A program made the position numbers and the translations under genes. This document shows positions 18,482 to 28,937 of a DNA stretch of 64,000 bases, piece by piece; within the stretch, counting starts at the first letter, position 1; every line of letters starts with the position of its first letter. The notes beneath the pieces are model-generated. The model saw only the letters and a program-made list of their open reading frames with translations, searched no databases and was not told where the DNA came from. This DNA is from Acidobacteriota bacterium (GTDB taxonomy: Bacteria > Acidobacteriota > Blastocatellia > RBC074): the NCBI GenBank assembly GCA_016196035.1, contig JACPYM010000107.1, positions 124,001-188,000 on the forward strand. The letters run 5' to 3'.

Positions 18482-21400
18482 ATGCAGAAGTTAGCCGAAT
18501 TATGTGTGCGCCGTCCGGTCTTCGCCACGATGTTGATAATGACGCTCGTGGTGCTGGGCATCTTTTCCTACAACCGCCTGACGGTCGAGCGCTTCCCGCG
18601 CGTCGAATTCCCGACCATCACCGTGACCACGCGGCTGCCCGGCGCGGCTCCCGAAGAAGTCGAAACCGAAATCACCGACAAGATCGAAGAGGCCGTCAAC
18701 ACGATCAGCGGCATTGAAGACCTGCGCTCGACTTCGTCCGAAGGCGTCTCGCTCGTTTTCATCACCTTTGACCTGAACCGCGAACTGGATTCGGCGGCGC
18801 AGGACGTGCGCGACAAAATCAACACGGTCATCCCCGAATTGCCGCAAACGATTGATCAGCCGACGGTCGAAAAACTAGACCCAGACGCCTCGCCGATTAT
18901 GACGATTTCGGTGGCCTCCAATCGCAGCGTGCGCGAGATCACCGAATACGCCGACAAGGTGTTGCGGCGGCAAATCGAATCGGTCAACGGCGTCGGCCAG
19001 GTGCAAATCCTGGGCGGGCGCAAACGCCAGGTGAACGTTTATCTCGAAGGCGACAAGTTGCGCGCTTACAACCTGACCGTCGCGCAAGTTTCGCAGGCGC
19101 TGCAAGGGCAAAACCTGGAAGTCCCCGGTGGCCGCATCGAACAGAGCAATCGCACGTTGACGCTGCGCACGCTGGGGCGGCTGCAATCCACTGCCGAGTT
19201 CAACAACATCGTCGTCGCGAACCGCAACGGCTACCCGATCAAAATCTCCGACCTGGGTCACACCGAAGACGGCGTCGAAGACGAACTCAGCGCCGGGCGT
19301 TTGAATGACACGCCCGCGCTGCTGTTGAACGTGCGCCGCCAATCGGGCACCAACACGGTGGATGTGGTGAACGAAATCAAAGCGCGGCTCGACGAATTGA
19401 AGAAGAACCTGCCGCCCGGTTACACGGTGCAAGTCGTGCGCGACCAGTCAGTCTTCATCCTCGCCTCGTTCCACGCCATCCGCGAACACTTGATCATCGG
19501 TTCGATTCTGGCGGCGCTGGTCGTGCTGCTGTTTATGCAAAACCTGCGCGCGACGATCATCGCGGCGATTTCGATTCCGACTTCGATCATCTCGACCTTC
19601 GCGGCGATGGAATATGCCGGGATCACGTTGAATGGCCCCTCGATGCTGGGGCTGACGCTTTCGGTCGGCATCGTGATTGACGATGCGATTGTGGTGCTCG
19701 AAAACATCTTCCGCTACATCGAAGAGAAGGGCTACGAACCATTCCAAGCGGCCATTGAGGCGACGAAGGAAATCGGCTTGGCGGTCATGGCGACGACGCT
19801 TTCGCTGGTCGTGATCTTTCTGCCCATCGGCTTTATGCAGAGCATTCCAGGCCGCTTCTTCAAAAGCATCTCGCTGACGATGGCGTTTGCGATTCTGGTT
19901 TCGCTGCTGGTCAGTTTCACGCTGACGCCGATGCTCAGCGCGCGAATGTTGAAACGCCTCAAACGAAAAGCGGGCGAACCGAGTCAACCCGGCGCGCCAG
20001 CCCACGAGGTCGAAAAATCTTCGTTCATTATGCGCTGGCTGGATCGCGGCTATACGAAGTTGTTGACGCTGGCGCTGCATCATCGCGTCATCGTGACCGG
20101 AATTGCGTTGCTGGTGCTGCTTTCGCCCGCTGTGCTGGGCCGTTTTGTCGGACTGAATTTCTTCCCGCAAGATGACCAGGACGAGTTCGAGGTCAATTTG
20201 CGTGCGCCCGAAGGCGACTCGCTGCAAAAGACGCTGGACTTGGCGCAACGCTACGCGGCCAGCATTCGCCAGCTCGGCCACATCAGTTACACGCTGACGA
20301 CGCTGGGCGAAGACCAACAGCGCACGTCCAATCTAGCGAAAATTTATGTGCGCCTGGCGCCGCTCAACACGCGCACGATTTCGCAGTTCGAGATCATGAA
20401 CCAGGTACGCGATCAGATTTCGCCGAAGTTCAACGCAGAAAACCTGCGCATCACGGTCGCGCCGGTGGCCGCGATTAGCGGCGGCGGCAGCAATTTCAGC
20501 GCCGATGTTGCCTATGTGCTGCGCGGCCCCAATCTGGAAAAGCTCGACCAGTATTCGACGCGCCTGCTCAACAAACTCAAAGCCACGCCCGGTGTGGTGG
20601 ACGTGGACAGTTCGCTGATTCTGGGCAAGCCGGAATTGCGCGCGGCCATTGACCGGCAAAAGGCGGCGGATTTGGGCGTGAACATTTCCGATGTCGCACA
20701 AAGCTTGCGCCTGCTGGTGGGCGGCGATCAAGTCTCGACCTATAACGAAGGCGGCGAGCAATACGAAGTGCACGTGCGCGCGGCGGAAGATTTTCGCACC
20801 AACGCGAGCGGCATCGGCCAACTCAATGTGCCATCCAATCGCGTGGGCAGCGTGGGGCTGGACAACATCGTCAAGCTGCAAGAGGCCACCGGGCCAACCC
20901 AGATTCAGCGCTTGGGGCGGCAGCGGCAGGTGCTGATCACGGCCAACCTGCGGCAAGGCTTTTCGCAAAGCGCCGTGCTCGCCATGCTGGCCAACGAGGT
21001 CAAGGCGATGAATTTGCCGCCCGATTATGTGGCGGGCGTTTCAGGCAACAGCAAGGAACTGGCGCGCACGGGCAAAGGCTTTCTGCTCGCCTTCCTGCTC
21101 TCGTTTATTTTCATGTACATCGTGCTGGCCGCGCAGTTCGAATCATTCATCCATCCGGTGACGGTGCTGCTGGCCTTGCCGTTGAGCCTGCCGTTCGCGC
21201 TGCTTTCGCTGATCATCACCGGGCAGGCCTTCAATATGTTCACGATGCTGGGCCTGCTGGTGCTCTTCGGCATGGTCAAAAAGAACTCGATCTTGCAGAT
21301 TGACCACGCCAATGGCTTGCGCGCCAAAGGCATGGAACGGCACGAAGCGCTAGTGCAATCCAGCCGCGACCGCTTGCGTCCGATTCTGATGACGACGATT

Positions 21401-21670
21401 GCTTTTGTCGCGGGGATGTCGCCGCTCGCTTTCAGCAAAGGCGCGGGCGCGGGCATCAACCGGTCGACTTCGGTGGTCGTCATCGGCGGGCAAACGCTCT
21501 GTCTGTTGCTGACGCTGGTGATGACGCCGGTGTTCTATTCGCTCTTTGACGATGCCAAAAACTCCGCCATCTGGGGGCGGATCAGCGGTTTCTTTGGCGG
21601 GATGATGGAAGGCGCGCGGCAAAAGACGGCGGAGGCGGTTTCGTCGTTGCTTGGCACGTTCGGTAAGTAG
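18482..21670 (+). CDS. RND-family multidrug efflux pump, HAE-1/AcrB type
   Basis: 1062 aa, the usual size for the family. ATG follows an AGGAGAAGC ribosome site. TM1 starts [20 protein letters not shown]; the porter domain shows [20 protein letters not shown] and [20 protein letters not shown]. The proton-relay TM4 carries [20 protein letters not shown] near residue 400, with the paired Asp. The second half repeats the fold ([57 protein letters not shown]). It is an inner-membrane proton-driven exporter acting as a trimer with the adaptor. Drug or lipid substrate cannot be told. The next gene start lies 9 bp downstream (xisH), an unrelated module, while a TolC-like channel is found 2.1 kb further on. 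Confidence 0.95.
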   Translation: MQKLAELCVRRPVFATMLIMTLVVLGIFSYNRLTVERFPRVEFPTITVTTRLPGAAPEEVETEITDKIEEAVNTISGIEDLRSTSSEGVSLVFITFDLNRELDSAAQDVRDKINTVIPELPQTIDQPTVEKLDPDASPIMTISVASNRSVREITEYADKVLRRQIESVNGVGQVQILGGRKRQVNVYLEGDKLRAYNLTVAQVSQALQGQNLEVPGGRIEQSNRTLTLRTLGRLQSTAEFNNIVVANRNGYPIKISDLGHTEDGVEDELSAGRLNDTPALLLNVRRQSGTNTVDVVNEIKARLDELKKNLPPGYTVQVVRDQSVFILASFHAIREHLIIGSILAALVVLLFMQNLRATIIAAISIPTSIISTFAAMEYAGITLNGPSMLGLTLSVGIVIDDAIVVLENIFRYIEEKGYEPFQAAIEATKEIGLAVMATTLSLVVIFLPIGFMQSIPGRFFKSISLTMAFAILVSLLVSFTLTPMLSARMLKRLKRKAGEPSQPGAPAHEVEKSSFIMRWLDRGYTKLLTLALHHRVIVTGIALLVLLSPAVLGRFVGLNFFPQDDQDEFEVNLRAPEGDSLQKTLDLAQRYAASIRQLGHISYTLTTLGEDQQRTSNLAKIYVRLAPLNTRTISQFEIMNQVRDQISPKFNAENLRITVAPVAAISGGGSNFSADVAYVLRGPNLEKLDQYSTRLLNKLKATPGVVDVDSSLILGKPELRAAIDRQKAADLGVNISDVAQSLRLLVGGDQVSTYNEGGEQYEVHVRAAEDFRTNASGIGQLNVPSNRVGSVGLDNIVKLQEATGPTQIQRLGRQRQVLITANLRQGFSQSAVLAMLANEVKAMNLPPDYVAGVSGNSKELARTGKGFLLAFLLSFIFMYIVLAAQFESFIHPVTVLLALPLSLPFALLSLIITGQAFNMFTMLGLLVLFGMVKKNSILQIDHANGLRAKGMERHEALVQSSRDRLRPILMTTIAFVAGMSPLAFSKGAGAGINRSTSVVVIGGQTLCLLLTLVMTPVFYSLFDDAKNSAIWGRISGFFGGMMEGARQKTAEAVSSLLGTFGK

Positions 21671-21679
21671 GAGTGTGCG

Positions 21680-22095
21680 GTGCCAGCCAAAGACCTTTTC
21701 CATGATTCAGTCAAACTCAGCCTTGAGCAAGCGGGCTGGACAATCACTGCTGATCCGCTTTTTCTCAAGGTTGACGGTCAAAAGCCTACGTTGATCTGGC
21801 GGCGGAAAGGGTGCTGGCGGCACAGCGCGGAGCCGAGCGAATTGCTGTCGAAATCAAAAGCTTTACGAGCGGATCATTTCTCGATGACTTTCATTACGCG
21901 GTCGGACAGTATTTGAATTATCGCGCCGTGCTGGCGCTGCGTGAACCGGAGCGCGTGCTCTACTTGGCGGTGCCGCTTGATACCTATGAAGCCTTTTTCC
22001 AAGCTGGGATTGCGGCTATTTCCGTGCAGACATACGCAATCAAATTGCTGGCTTACAATCCCGCCACACAGGAGGTGTTGCAATGGATAAATTGA
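21680..22095 (+). pseudogene. xisH: XisH-family PD-(D/E)XK nuclease-like protein, frameshifted
   Basis: A GTG start at 21680 gives PAKDLFHDSVKLSLEQAGWT (the XisH N-terminus), then the frame is lost near 21780-21783 (run of four A). The -1 frame continues YVDLAAERVLAAQRGAERIA, VEIKSF, VGQYLNYRAVL, VLYLAVP to the stop at 22095, a complete XisH C-terminus including the E-x-K nuclease-like motif. Restoring one A joins the halves as DGQKAYVDLAAE. XisH/XisI were named from the Anabaena fdxN-element and act as a linked pair, possibly toxin-antitoxin-like. The start is 9 bp after the RND stop, so it is translationally close to the pump. It is either a recent frameshift or a homopolymer sequencing error. 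Confidence 0.85.
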
Positions 22096-22436
22096 CTGCT
22101 TACCAAAAAATCGTTGAAGCGATTCTGCGGCAGTACTACCAACTTTCCCTTGACGTGCCCGCTGGCGCACCAACGATTGAAGATCAAATTTTGATTGACC
22201 ACGAAAATGGGCATTACCAACTCATGCACGTCGGCTGGGATGGCATGAAAAGGGTTTACGGCAGCCCCCTGCACTTGGACATCAAAGACGGCAAGATTTG
22301 GATTCAAGCTGATGGAATTGATATTCAGGGCGGCATCGCCAAAGAGCTGACCGAACGCGGCGTGCCCAAAGAAGACATCGTGCTGGCTTTCCACGCCCCT
22401 TACAAACGCCCTTACACCGGCTTTGCGGTGGCGTGA
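22083..22436 (+). CDS. xisI: XisI family protein
   Basis: 117 aa, matching the XisI size and pattern: KLTAYQKIVEAILRQYYQLS, EDQILIDHENGHYQLMHVGW, VYGSPLHLDIKDGKIWIQAD, GIAKELTERGVPKEDIVLAF, HAPYKRPYTGFAVA. It overlaps the 3' end of xisH by 13 bp, the normal arrangement. In cyanobacteria the pair is needed for excision of the fdxN element, but copies are scattered in many genomes without that element. Here it sits inside an efflux locus, which suggests a recently mobile insertion. The mate xisH is frameshifted while xisI is intact. Confidence 0.9.
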   Translation: MDKLTAYQKIVEAILRQYYQLSLDVPAGAPTIEDQILIDHENGHYQLMHVGWDGMKRVYGSPLHLDIKDGKIWIQADGIDIQGGIAKELTERGVPKEDIVLAFHAPYKRPYTGFAVA

Positions 22437-22448
22437 GCGGAAATGAAA

Positions 22449-22468
22449 AAAGCGGCTCAGGCCGCTTC
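22449..22468 (-). terminator. Rho-independent terminator for the small minus-strand gene
   Basis: On the minus strand: stem AAGCGGC, loop CTGA, stem GCCGCTT, then TTTTT. It lies 26 bp beyond the stop of the small gene at 22494 and, read the other way, 13 bp beyond xisI. Confidence 0.8.
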
Positions 22469-22493
22469 GTTTACCGTTGAGTTGTTGAACCGC

Positions 22494-22682
22494 TTAGCGC
22501 ACGCCGCCGAGACCGTAACCGTCGGCCGCCACTGCGCGTTGCACGGGAGAGCCGCCGACGGCATAGCCGCTGGCCGTCACGGTGCGTTGCACGGGCGCTC
22601 CGCCGAGGCCGTAACCGTCGGCCATCAGGTTCAGGTTCGCGGGGTTCATCATCAACAACCAAAACATCATCGTGTAAAACAT
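22494..22682 (-). CDS. Small repeat-containing protein (GYGLGG/GYAVGG motif)
   Basis: 62 aa. ATG at 22682 is preceded by AAAAGGAGCTTTT, an excellent ribosome site, and the stop is followed by a strong terminator. The N-terminus is hydrophobic and Met-rich (MFYTMMFWLLMMNPANLNLM). The rest is a threefold repeat: DGYGLGGAPVQRTVTA, SGYAVGGSPVQRAVAA, DGYGLGGVR. No family recognised. The leader could be a signal or membrane segment. It is antisense-embedded in no other gene and lies alone between xisI and the cyclodeaminase homologue. Its isolated transcription unit (own ribosome site and terminator) makes it credible despite its size. Role unknown. Confidence 0.7.
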   Translation of the reverse strand: MFYTMMFWLLMMNPANLNLMADGYGLGGAPVQRTVTASGYAVGGSPVQRAVAADGYGLGGVR

Positions 22683-22856
22683 AAAAGCTCCTTTTGAAAA
22701 AAAGTATCTCGTTCTTTTCAACGACCAACGGGCTGACCGGCAGCGCGTTGGCTTTTTGGTTCGCTTAAACCAATTTCGTTTCTCGTTGGCAGCTACGGCC
22801 CAGCCAGGGCGGGTGGATTCAAGCGTGCCGCGAATTTTTTCTGAGCGGAATTTCAA

Positions 22857-23816
22857 ATGCCTCTCTATTTGACCGAACAAGACGTAACCCAATTGCTGAC
22901 GATGGGCGAGACGCTCGCCGCCGTCGAAGCCGTCTTCAAAGCCTACGCCGTGGGCCAGGCCAGCAACCAGCCGCGCCGTCGCGTGCGCGGGGGCGGCGGC
23001 ACCTTGAATGTCATGAGCGGCGCGGTCGCCAACATTGGCGGGTACGATGGCTTGCTGGGAATGAAAGCGTATACCGTGACGCCCAAGGGCTATCGTTTTT
23101 TCGTGAATCTGTTTGAAGCCACGTCGGGCCAACTGCTCGCTTTCATCGAAGCCGACAAGCTCGGCCAAATGCGCACGGGCGCGGCCAGTGGCGTGGCGAC
23201 GAAATACCTGGCGAAGCCGGAGGCGCAAACGGTCGGCCTTTACGGCACCGGTTGGCAAGCCCAGTCGCAACTGGCGGCGGTGTGCGGAGTGCGCAACATC
23301 AAAAGCGTCAAGGTGTATGGCCGTAAACCCGAAAAGCAGGCGCAGTTTTGCGCACAGATGAAAGCCGAATTGCAACTTGATGACATCGCGCCGGTCACGC
23401 AACCCGAAGCCGCCGCCGAGGCGGACATCATTTGCACCATCACCACCGCGCGCGAACCGGTTTTGCACGGCGCGTGGTTGCAACCCGGCGCGCACGTCAA
23501 CGCGGCGGGCGCCAATTCGGTCTTGCGGCGCGAATTCGATGACGAGACAGTCAAACGCGCGGCATTCATCTGCGCCGATTCGGTCGAACAGGCGCATCTC
23601 GAAGCGGGCGAACTGATCGTGCCGATTGAAAAAGGTATGCTTAATTGGGAAGCCGTGCACGAGTTGCGTTATGTCGTAAATGGCAATTTGAAAGGCAGAC
23701 AAAACAATGATGACATCACCGTCTTCAAATCGCTGGGACTGGCGCTTGAAGACGTGGCGGCGGCGGCGGTCGTGTACCGCAACGCCATTGCACAAAAGAT
23801 TGGGAAGGAGCTATGA
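22857..23816 (+). CDS. Ornithine cyclodeaminase / mu-crystallin family protein
   Basis: 319 aa. Family motifs: [20 protein letters not shown] at the start, [34 protein letters not shown], the NAD-binding loop [16 protein letters not shown] near residue 127, [20 protein letters not shown], and [20 protein letters not shown]. The family includes ornithine cyclodeaminase, alanine dehydrogenase and ketimine reductases; the exact substrate is not assignable. The stop overlaps the start of the TolC gene (ATGA), so the two are translationally coupled, an unusual partnership. A ribosome site is weak at the start. Confidence 0.9.
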   Translation: MPLYLTEQDVTQLLTMGETLAAVEAVFKAYAVGQASNQPRRRVRGGGGTLNVMSGAVANIGGYDGLLGMKAYTVTPKGYRFFVNLFEATSGQLLAFIEADKLGQMRTGAASGVATKYLAKPEAQTVGLYGTGWQAQSQLAAVCGVRNIKSVKVYGRKPEKQAQFCAQMKAELQLDDIAPVTQPEAAAEADIICTITTAREPVLHGAWLQPGAHVNAAGANSVLRREFDDETVKRAAFICADSVEQAHLEAGELIVPIEKGMLNWEAVHELRYVVNGNLKGRQNNDDITVFKSLGLALEDVAAAAVVYRNAIAQKIGKEL

Positions 23817-25606
23817 AAAATCAGTTGGCAGTTGGCAGTTGGCAGTTGGCAGTTGGCAATTTCGCAAGACTTGCGGAGCGTATTTTTTGTTTGTTGGCTG
23901 TGGGCTTCGCCCTAACAGGGATGGCGGCGGCGCAAGACGCCAATGTCAAATCTCAAATATCGAATTTGAAATCCGAGCAACGGGTCGGCGTGGATAGCGC
24001 CAAGCGGCAAAACCTGACCATGCGCGAGGCCATCACGCTGGCGCTGGAAAACAACCGCGACATCGAGATCGAAAAGATCAATGTGCAGATGAATGAGTTC
24101 GAGGTGCGCGCGGCTTACGGCGCTTATGATCCGACGGTGAGCACGGGGTTGTTTTATAACCGGCAGACGACGCCCGTGGCTTCGATTCTGGCGGGCGGCG
24201 AAAACGGACGCTTGACCACCGATAGCCTGTCGGGCACGGCGGGACTGACACAGCGCTTCATGGAGCAAGGCAGCGTGTTGCAAGGCACCTTCGACAATCA
24301 CCGCGACACGACGCAAAACCTGTTTCAGTCGCTCAATCCGACTTACAACACCTCGCTCAATTTCAATTTCACGCAGCCGTTGTGGAAGAACCGCACGATT
24401 GACGCGCCGCGCCGCCAGATCAAGATCGCCAAGAAACGCCTCGATCTGTCGGACAGCCAGTTTCGCCAGCGCGCCATCGAGATCATCGCGTCCGTGCAAC
24501 GCGCCTATTGGGAGTTGGTCTTTGCGCGCCGCGACCGTGAGATCAAACGCGAATCGGTCGAGCTGGCCGACACGCAACTCAAACACAACGAACGCCTGGT
24601 CGAAGCCGGCACGCTCGCGCCCGCCGACATCATTTCGGCCCGCGTCGAATTGGAGCGCCGCAACGACGAGGCCGAAGCCGCGCTCGACGCCATTCAACGC
24701 GCCGAGAACGCGCTGAAGACCTTGATGCTGCAACCCAGCAGCGGCGGGCAATGGCAGGCCGAGTTGATCCCGGTCGAAGCGCCGCAGGTGGATTCGAGTA
24801 ATTCCCTGCCGCTCGAAGACGCCGTCCGCCTGGCGCGCGTCAATCGCCCCGAGATGCAGCAATTCAAATTGCGCGGCGAGATCAACCAGATTGACGCCAC
24901 CTATTTTCGCAACCAGACCAAACCGCAAATTGATCTGGTCGCCAATTACGGCACTATCGGCTTGGCCGGCAGCGCGCGCACCGAGACGAACTTTTTCCAG
25001 GCTTCGAATGATCTGCTTTACGCCAATCTCAACAACCTCATCACCCGCGTAAATCTGTTGGACACCACCAAGCCGCCGATACCACTATTCCCGACTTCGA
25101 CGGGCGGTTCGGGCATTCCCGGCTTTCTGATCGGCAGTTATGGGCAGAGCCTGGCGAATCTGTTCAAGAATGATTTCCGCACCTTCCGCGTCGGCGTGAG
25201 CATCAACCTGCCGCTGCGCAATCGCACCGCGCAGGCCAATCTGGGCCACGCGCTCGCCGAAGGCCGCCAGATCGAAGTGCAGCGGCAACGGCTGGAACAA
25301 CTAATCGAAGTCGAAGTGCGCAACGCCCTGCAAGCTGTCGAGACGGCCAAGAAGCGCGTCGAAGCGGCCAAGAATTCGCGCACGAACGCCGAGCTGCAAT
25401 ACGCCAGCGAGCAACGCAAATTCGACGCGGGCCAGAGCACCAACTTCCTGGTGCTGGATCGCCAGAATGCGCTGTCGGCGGCGCGGGGCCGTGAATTGCG
25501 CGCCTTGACCGATTACACTAAAGCCGTGGCTGAATTGCAGCGGGCGCTTTCGACGACGCTCACCAGCAACAGCGTCGAGATTCAATCGGCGATTCCGAAT
25601 CAATAG
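23813..25606 (+). CDS. TolC-family outer membrane channel protein
   Basis: 597 aa, in the TolC size range after the leader. It shows the family pattern of long amphipathic helices: [20 protein letters not shown] near residue 65, [40 protein letters not shown] and [20 protein letters not shown]-like helices at the C-terminus, repeated twice as in TolC. It would form a trimeric outer-membrane tunnel for the upstream RND system, although xisHI, a small gene and a cyclodeaminase homologue intervene. The first 15 codons are five copies of the 7-bp repeat GTTGGCA (QLAVGSW repeated), so the true start is doubtful; the real leader may be [19 protein letters not shown]. Confidence 0.9.
   Translation: MKNQLAVGSWQLAVGNFARLAERIFCLLAVGFALTGMAAAQDANVKSQISNLKSEQRVGVDSAKRQNLTMREAITLALENNRDIEIEKINVQMNEFEVRAAYGAYDPTVSTGLFYNRQTTPVASILAGGENGRLTTDSLSGTAGLTQRFMEQGSVLQGTFDNHRDTTQNLFQSLNPTYNTSLNFNFTQPLWKNRTIDAPRRQIKIAKKRLDLSDSQFRQRAIEIIASVQRAYWELVFARRDREIKRESVELADTQLKHNERLVEAGTLAPADIISARVELERRNDEAEAALDAIQRAENALKTLMLQPSSGGQWQAELIPVEAPQVDSSNSLPLEDAVRLARVNRPEMQQFKLRGEINQIDATYFRNQTKPQIDLVANYGTIGLAGSARTETNFFQASNDLLYANLNNLITRVNLLDTTKPPIPLFPTSTGGSGIPGFLIGSYGQSLANLFKNDFRTFRVGVSINLPLRNRTAQANLGHALAEGRQIEVQRQRLEQLIEVEVRNALQAVETAKKRVEAAKNSRTNAELQYASEQRKFDAGQSTNFLVLDRQNALSAARGRELRALTDYTKAVAELQRALSTTLTSNSVEIQSAIPNQ
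23823..23856. repeat. 7-bp tandem repeat (GTTGGCA, five copies) inside the TolC gene start
   Basis: Five exact copies of GTTGGCA encode [12 protein letters not shown]. The same unit occurs in a hairpin at 11358-11471. Confidence 0.9.
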
Positions 25607-25611
25607 AATTT

Positions 25612-25698
25612 TGCCGCCGATAAACGCCGAAGACTGCGGATTGATCTTGGCTTGATTCGCCAAGATCAATCCGCAGTCTTCGGCGTTTATCGGCGGCA
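25612..25698. terminator. Perfect 39-bp inverted repeat between convergent genes
   Basis: Arms 25612-25650 and 25660-25698 are exact complements with a 9-base loop. They begin TGCCGCCGATAAACGCCGAA. The element starts 5 bp after the TolC stop and ends 8 bp before the C25 peptidase stop, so it likely ends both transcripts. It has no U-run, so it may be a mobile repeat that landed there. Confidence 0.7.
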
Positions 25699-25706
25699 GC
25701 TTTGCT

Positions 25707-28520
25707 TTACCGTACCCGCATGGTCGGATCGCCAAACAACACAAAGCTGTTGCGCACATCGGCGTTGCCAGAGGCGAGACGCGCCGCCGTCATCGCCTCG
25801 CCCAGCGTTTTGCCTTCGCCAAACAGCGCCTGAAACAACGCCTGATTGAACAGCAAAGCCGGTTCGGGAAAGATCAGCGCCGAGGTGCCCACCGTCGCAA
25901 ACGCGCCGCCACTGCTTTCCACCAACACAGCTTCGCTCAGGCCGGTCTGGCTGGGGTCAATGAAATATCCATTCAGGCAAGTCGTCATCACGAACAGGGC
26001 TTTGGCCGTGTTGGTCAGCGCGGGCGCATCTTGCGAACGCAACAGGCCATCGCCCGTCCAGAATTGGGTCGAACCGTGACCGAGCCAATTGACCACCAAC
26101 GGCGCTGCCTGATTGACGCTGTTGACGATCATGCCGCGCACCTGATCGGCCGTGCCGTCATCGCGGCTGATGAATTGTTTGACCATCAACGGCGGCAATA
26201 ACGCGGCCAGGCGTTCGTTCTCGGCCCGAAAATCCAGCCCCGGTTGCGCCCGGTCGGAAACCAGCAACGCGCCGCGCGGCGTCAGCGCGGGTTTGAAACT
26301 GACGAGCTTCGTGACCAGCGCCTCGGCTTGCATCGCCGTCCGCACGGGCAAGCGGCCCAGCGCCAATTCCGGCAAGGCGTCGCCATCGGCATCCGCGAAC
26401 CAGTTGTCGAGCGCCGTTTCAAAGAAAAAGGTCGCGCCCAATTTGGTCGGCACAAAATCAAAATCGCCCAGCCCCAGATAATTGCGCGGGTCTTGTGTGG
26501 CATCGCCGATAAACAGCGCGTACTTTGGCTGGCGCGACCAATTGGCGCGGGCGTAACTCAACAGGTCTTTGACGGCGGCGGGCGTGCGCGTGCCGCAGGC
26601 GAATTCGTCGTAGGCGTCTTCCACATCCACGACCGCAACATTAATTCCGCTCAAGCGGCGCGCCGTGGCCAGGCGGTCGGCGGCAGCGCGAAAATCACGA
26701 TGCGTCACGATCACCAACTCAGCGCCGTTCTGGGGCGCGCGCCAATTCGACGGCTGATTCAACGTCAGGCCCGCGACCCGTGCCAATTGATTGTCGGCCA
26801 GCGCCAGATAACTGCCCCCCGCCTCGCTCTGCAACGCGAAGCCGAAGCCCGCGCCCGACGCTTGCACGCGCACCAACAATTCGCGCGCCCCCAGCGCAGC
26901 GCCGGTGATTTCCAGCACGCGGATGTTCGGCGTGCTGAAACCATTGATGAAGGCCGTCTGGCCCGCATTCAAGCTGAAATTCAAAGCATCGGCGTCGGCA
27001 ACGTAGCGGCGCGGATAGCGCAGCCGCACGCTTTCAACCAGGCTGATGTCAGCGCTGCCGACGGTTGAGAGCAACCGGATTTCGTTGTCCCCTTCAAGCA
27101 GCCAGCGCACCGGCAAGCTCAACGCGGCGACCTGGCGCGTCGGCCCCGTGAAATTGACGGCATCGGTGGCTTGCCCGTTGATCTCGACCAGCACCGTGTG
27201 CGCCTGCCCGGTCACGCCCTGCAACGTCAGTTCGAGTTGGGCTGGCCCGGCGGCGGCGCGGTTGAGCGCTTTCACATTCAGCGCCTGCACAATGGCGTTG
27301 TTACTGACGACCGGGCCAAACCAGTTTTCGGCGTCGCCGTTGAACAAGCCTGAAAAATAGATGCTGCGGTCTTTGCGCTCGATGGTTGAAAGGTAGCTGG
27401 TGGCGTTGACCGTGCTCGCCGTTTTTGCTGGCTGCTCCTCAATGCGCAACGCCGACTTGGTCGAAAGCGTGCTCGCCACCAGCCAATACACGCGCGTATC
27501 GGTCGAAGGCAAATCATTGCCGCGCCCATAAAACTCCACCGTCTCGACGCGATTGCCTTTGCCCGTGGTTTTGATCGGCGCTTCGCTGCCGTCGGCGAAC
27601 ATGCGCAACCACGCGGGGTTCACATTCGGATTGAAACCAATGGCGGTCAACTCCGCCGCCGTCACGCGATACCAACCGGGCTTCCGCACGGCCAGCTTGG
27701 CGGCTTTTTCGTTGGGCACTCCTGTCCAAATGGAGGCCGCCGTGCCGTTCTGCGCTTGCAACCACTGCCCGGTCTCGACCGCGCGCCAACCGCTGGGTTC
27801 ACCATTCAACGCCAGCCCCCACGAACTTTCCGCGGTGTCCGCGCCGGCCCACTCACGCTGGGCGTCGGGTTGCGCCTCGACATTGATTTCGCTCAGCAAA
27901 CGCGCGTTCACCGCAGCTTTCCCACGGGCCACATTGTCTGCAGCGGCGGGCTGCTGGCCGGTGGCATAAACCGGGCCATGCCAGCGCGTCGCGCCGCTCA
28001 GTTCCACGACTTCGAGCCAATAGCTATCGCCCGCCACGCCCTGCGCATCGTTCCAGGCATAGGATTGCCCCGCCATCAGCACGCCGTGTTCGCCCGCCAG
28101 CAAGGCCGAACCAGCAATCAAAGTGGGATTGACCCGCACGCGCTCACCGGCTTCCGTCCGGTAAAGATTGAAGCCCAGATTGTCGGCTTCGTAACCCGTG
28201 CGCCAGCGCAAACTCACTCCTGCGCCGCCGCGCCTGTTGGGGCGGACAGCGGCGCGGCTTTCACTGGTGACGGCATTGGTAACGGCATTGGTAACGGCGT
28301 CAAATTCCATCAGCCGGACTTCGCGGCGGGCCGGTTCCTCTAACTGGTTAGGATTCGGGCGCGCCTGCCGCGCGGGGATTTGCGCCGCCGTGCGCCACCC
28401 GCGCCCGTCCGCGCCAACCAGCCATACGGCGCAGAGCAAGAGCAGGAAAGTTGTGAGGGAATAGTGCCAGGCAGCGCGCTGCCTGGCCTTCGGTGATAGG
28501 GCAACCTTGGGATGCAACAT
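25707..28520 (-). CDS. Gingipain-type C25 cysteine peptidase, exported
   Basis: 937 aa from ATG 28520, chosen because AGAGGAGT precedes it; the longer frame to 28634 has no such site. A hydrophobic stretch (TTFLLLLCAVWLVGAD) follows. The C-terminal 300 residues match peptidase family C25: LLSYARANWSRQPKYALFIG, YLGLGDFDFVPT, ELALGRLPVRTAMQAEALVT, with catalytic His in NWLGHGSTQFW (near 813) and catalytic Cys in VMTTCLNGYFIDP (near 845), ending FVLFGDPTMRVR. Upstream domains are beta-rich. In Porphyromonas such enzymes are secreted; here a long N-terminal part and no visible sorting tag suggest another route. It is convergent with TolC. Confidence 0.88.
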   Translation of the reverse strand: MLHPKVALSPKARQRAAWHYSLTTFLLLLCAVWLVGADGRGWRTAAQIPARQARPNPNQLEEPARREVRLMEFDAVTNAVTNAVTSESRAAVRPNRRGGAGVSLRWRTGYEADNLGFNLYRTEAGERVRVNPTLIAGSALLAGEHGVLMAGQSYAWNDAQGVAGDSYWLEVVELSGATRWHGPVYATGQQPAAADNVARGKAAVNARLLSEINVEAQPDAQREWAGADTAESSWGLALNGEPSGWRAVETGQWLQAQNGTAASIWTGVPNEKAAKLAVRKPGWYRVTAAELTAIGFNPNVNPAWLRMFADGSEAPIKTTGKGNRVETVEFYGRGNDLPSTDTRVYWLVASTLSTKSALRIEEQPAKTASTVNATSYLSTIERKDRSIYFSGLFNGDAENWFGPVVSNNAIVQALNVKALNRAAAGPAQLELTLQGVTGQAHTVLVEINGQATDAVNFTGPTRQVAALSLPVRWLLEGDNEIRLLSTVGSADISLVESVRLRYPRRYVADADALNFSLNAGQTAFINGFSTPNIRVLEITGAALGARELLVRVQASGAGFGFALQSEAGGSYLALADNQLARVAGLTLNQPSNWRAPQNGAELVIVTHRDFRAAADRLATARRLSGINVAVVDVEDAYDEFACGTRTPAAVKDLLSYARANWSRQPKYALFIGDATQDPRNYLGLGDFDFVPTKLGATFFFETALDNWFADADGDALPELALGRLPVRTAMQAEALVTKLVSFKPALTPRGALLVSDRAQPGLDFRAENERLAALLPPLMVKQFISRDDGTADQVRGMIVNSVNQAAPLVVNWLGHGSTQFWTGDGLLRSQDAPALTNTAKALFVMTTCLNGYFIDPSQTGLSEAVLVESSGGAFATVGTSALIFPEPALLFNQALFQALFGEGKTLGEAMTAARLASGNADVRNSFVLFGDPTMRVR

Positions 28521-28937
28521 TTGGGTACTCCTCTGAAAACTGGCGGGGCGCAACGCGTTGACACACGCCAAGCTGAACCTTGCGCAGCCGCGACAGAACG
28601 CCGCGACGCATAAGATGCAACGCCAACGCAACACGCCAGTTTAGGGAAAACCAGTGCCGGTTCTGGATTCAGTTGTTCTGTTTCGCTGAATGCATCAAGG
28701 AAGGCTCAGAGGATTTATCCGGCGGTAGCGATAACCGTTCACCAATTCCCACCCTAGCTCACCATGGCTCACCGGAAACAATCAGGGCACCATCATTGCA
28801 CTTCCGCTCGTTTGCGAGGAATCTCGCCCGCAAGGGCTTATACCACATCTGCGACTTTTGAACATGAGGGTTGAGGACTAAGACGCAATTTATTTCCAGG
28901 CAGGATGGAATCCAACGCCCACCGCATCAGTGCCAGG

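Noticed and set aside
22683-23795. Long minus-strand frame antisense to the cyclodeaminase homologue
   Set aside because: Only its last 62 codons (22494-22682) have a ribosome site and a coding-like sequence; the rest is shadow.
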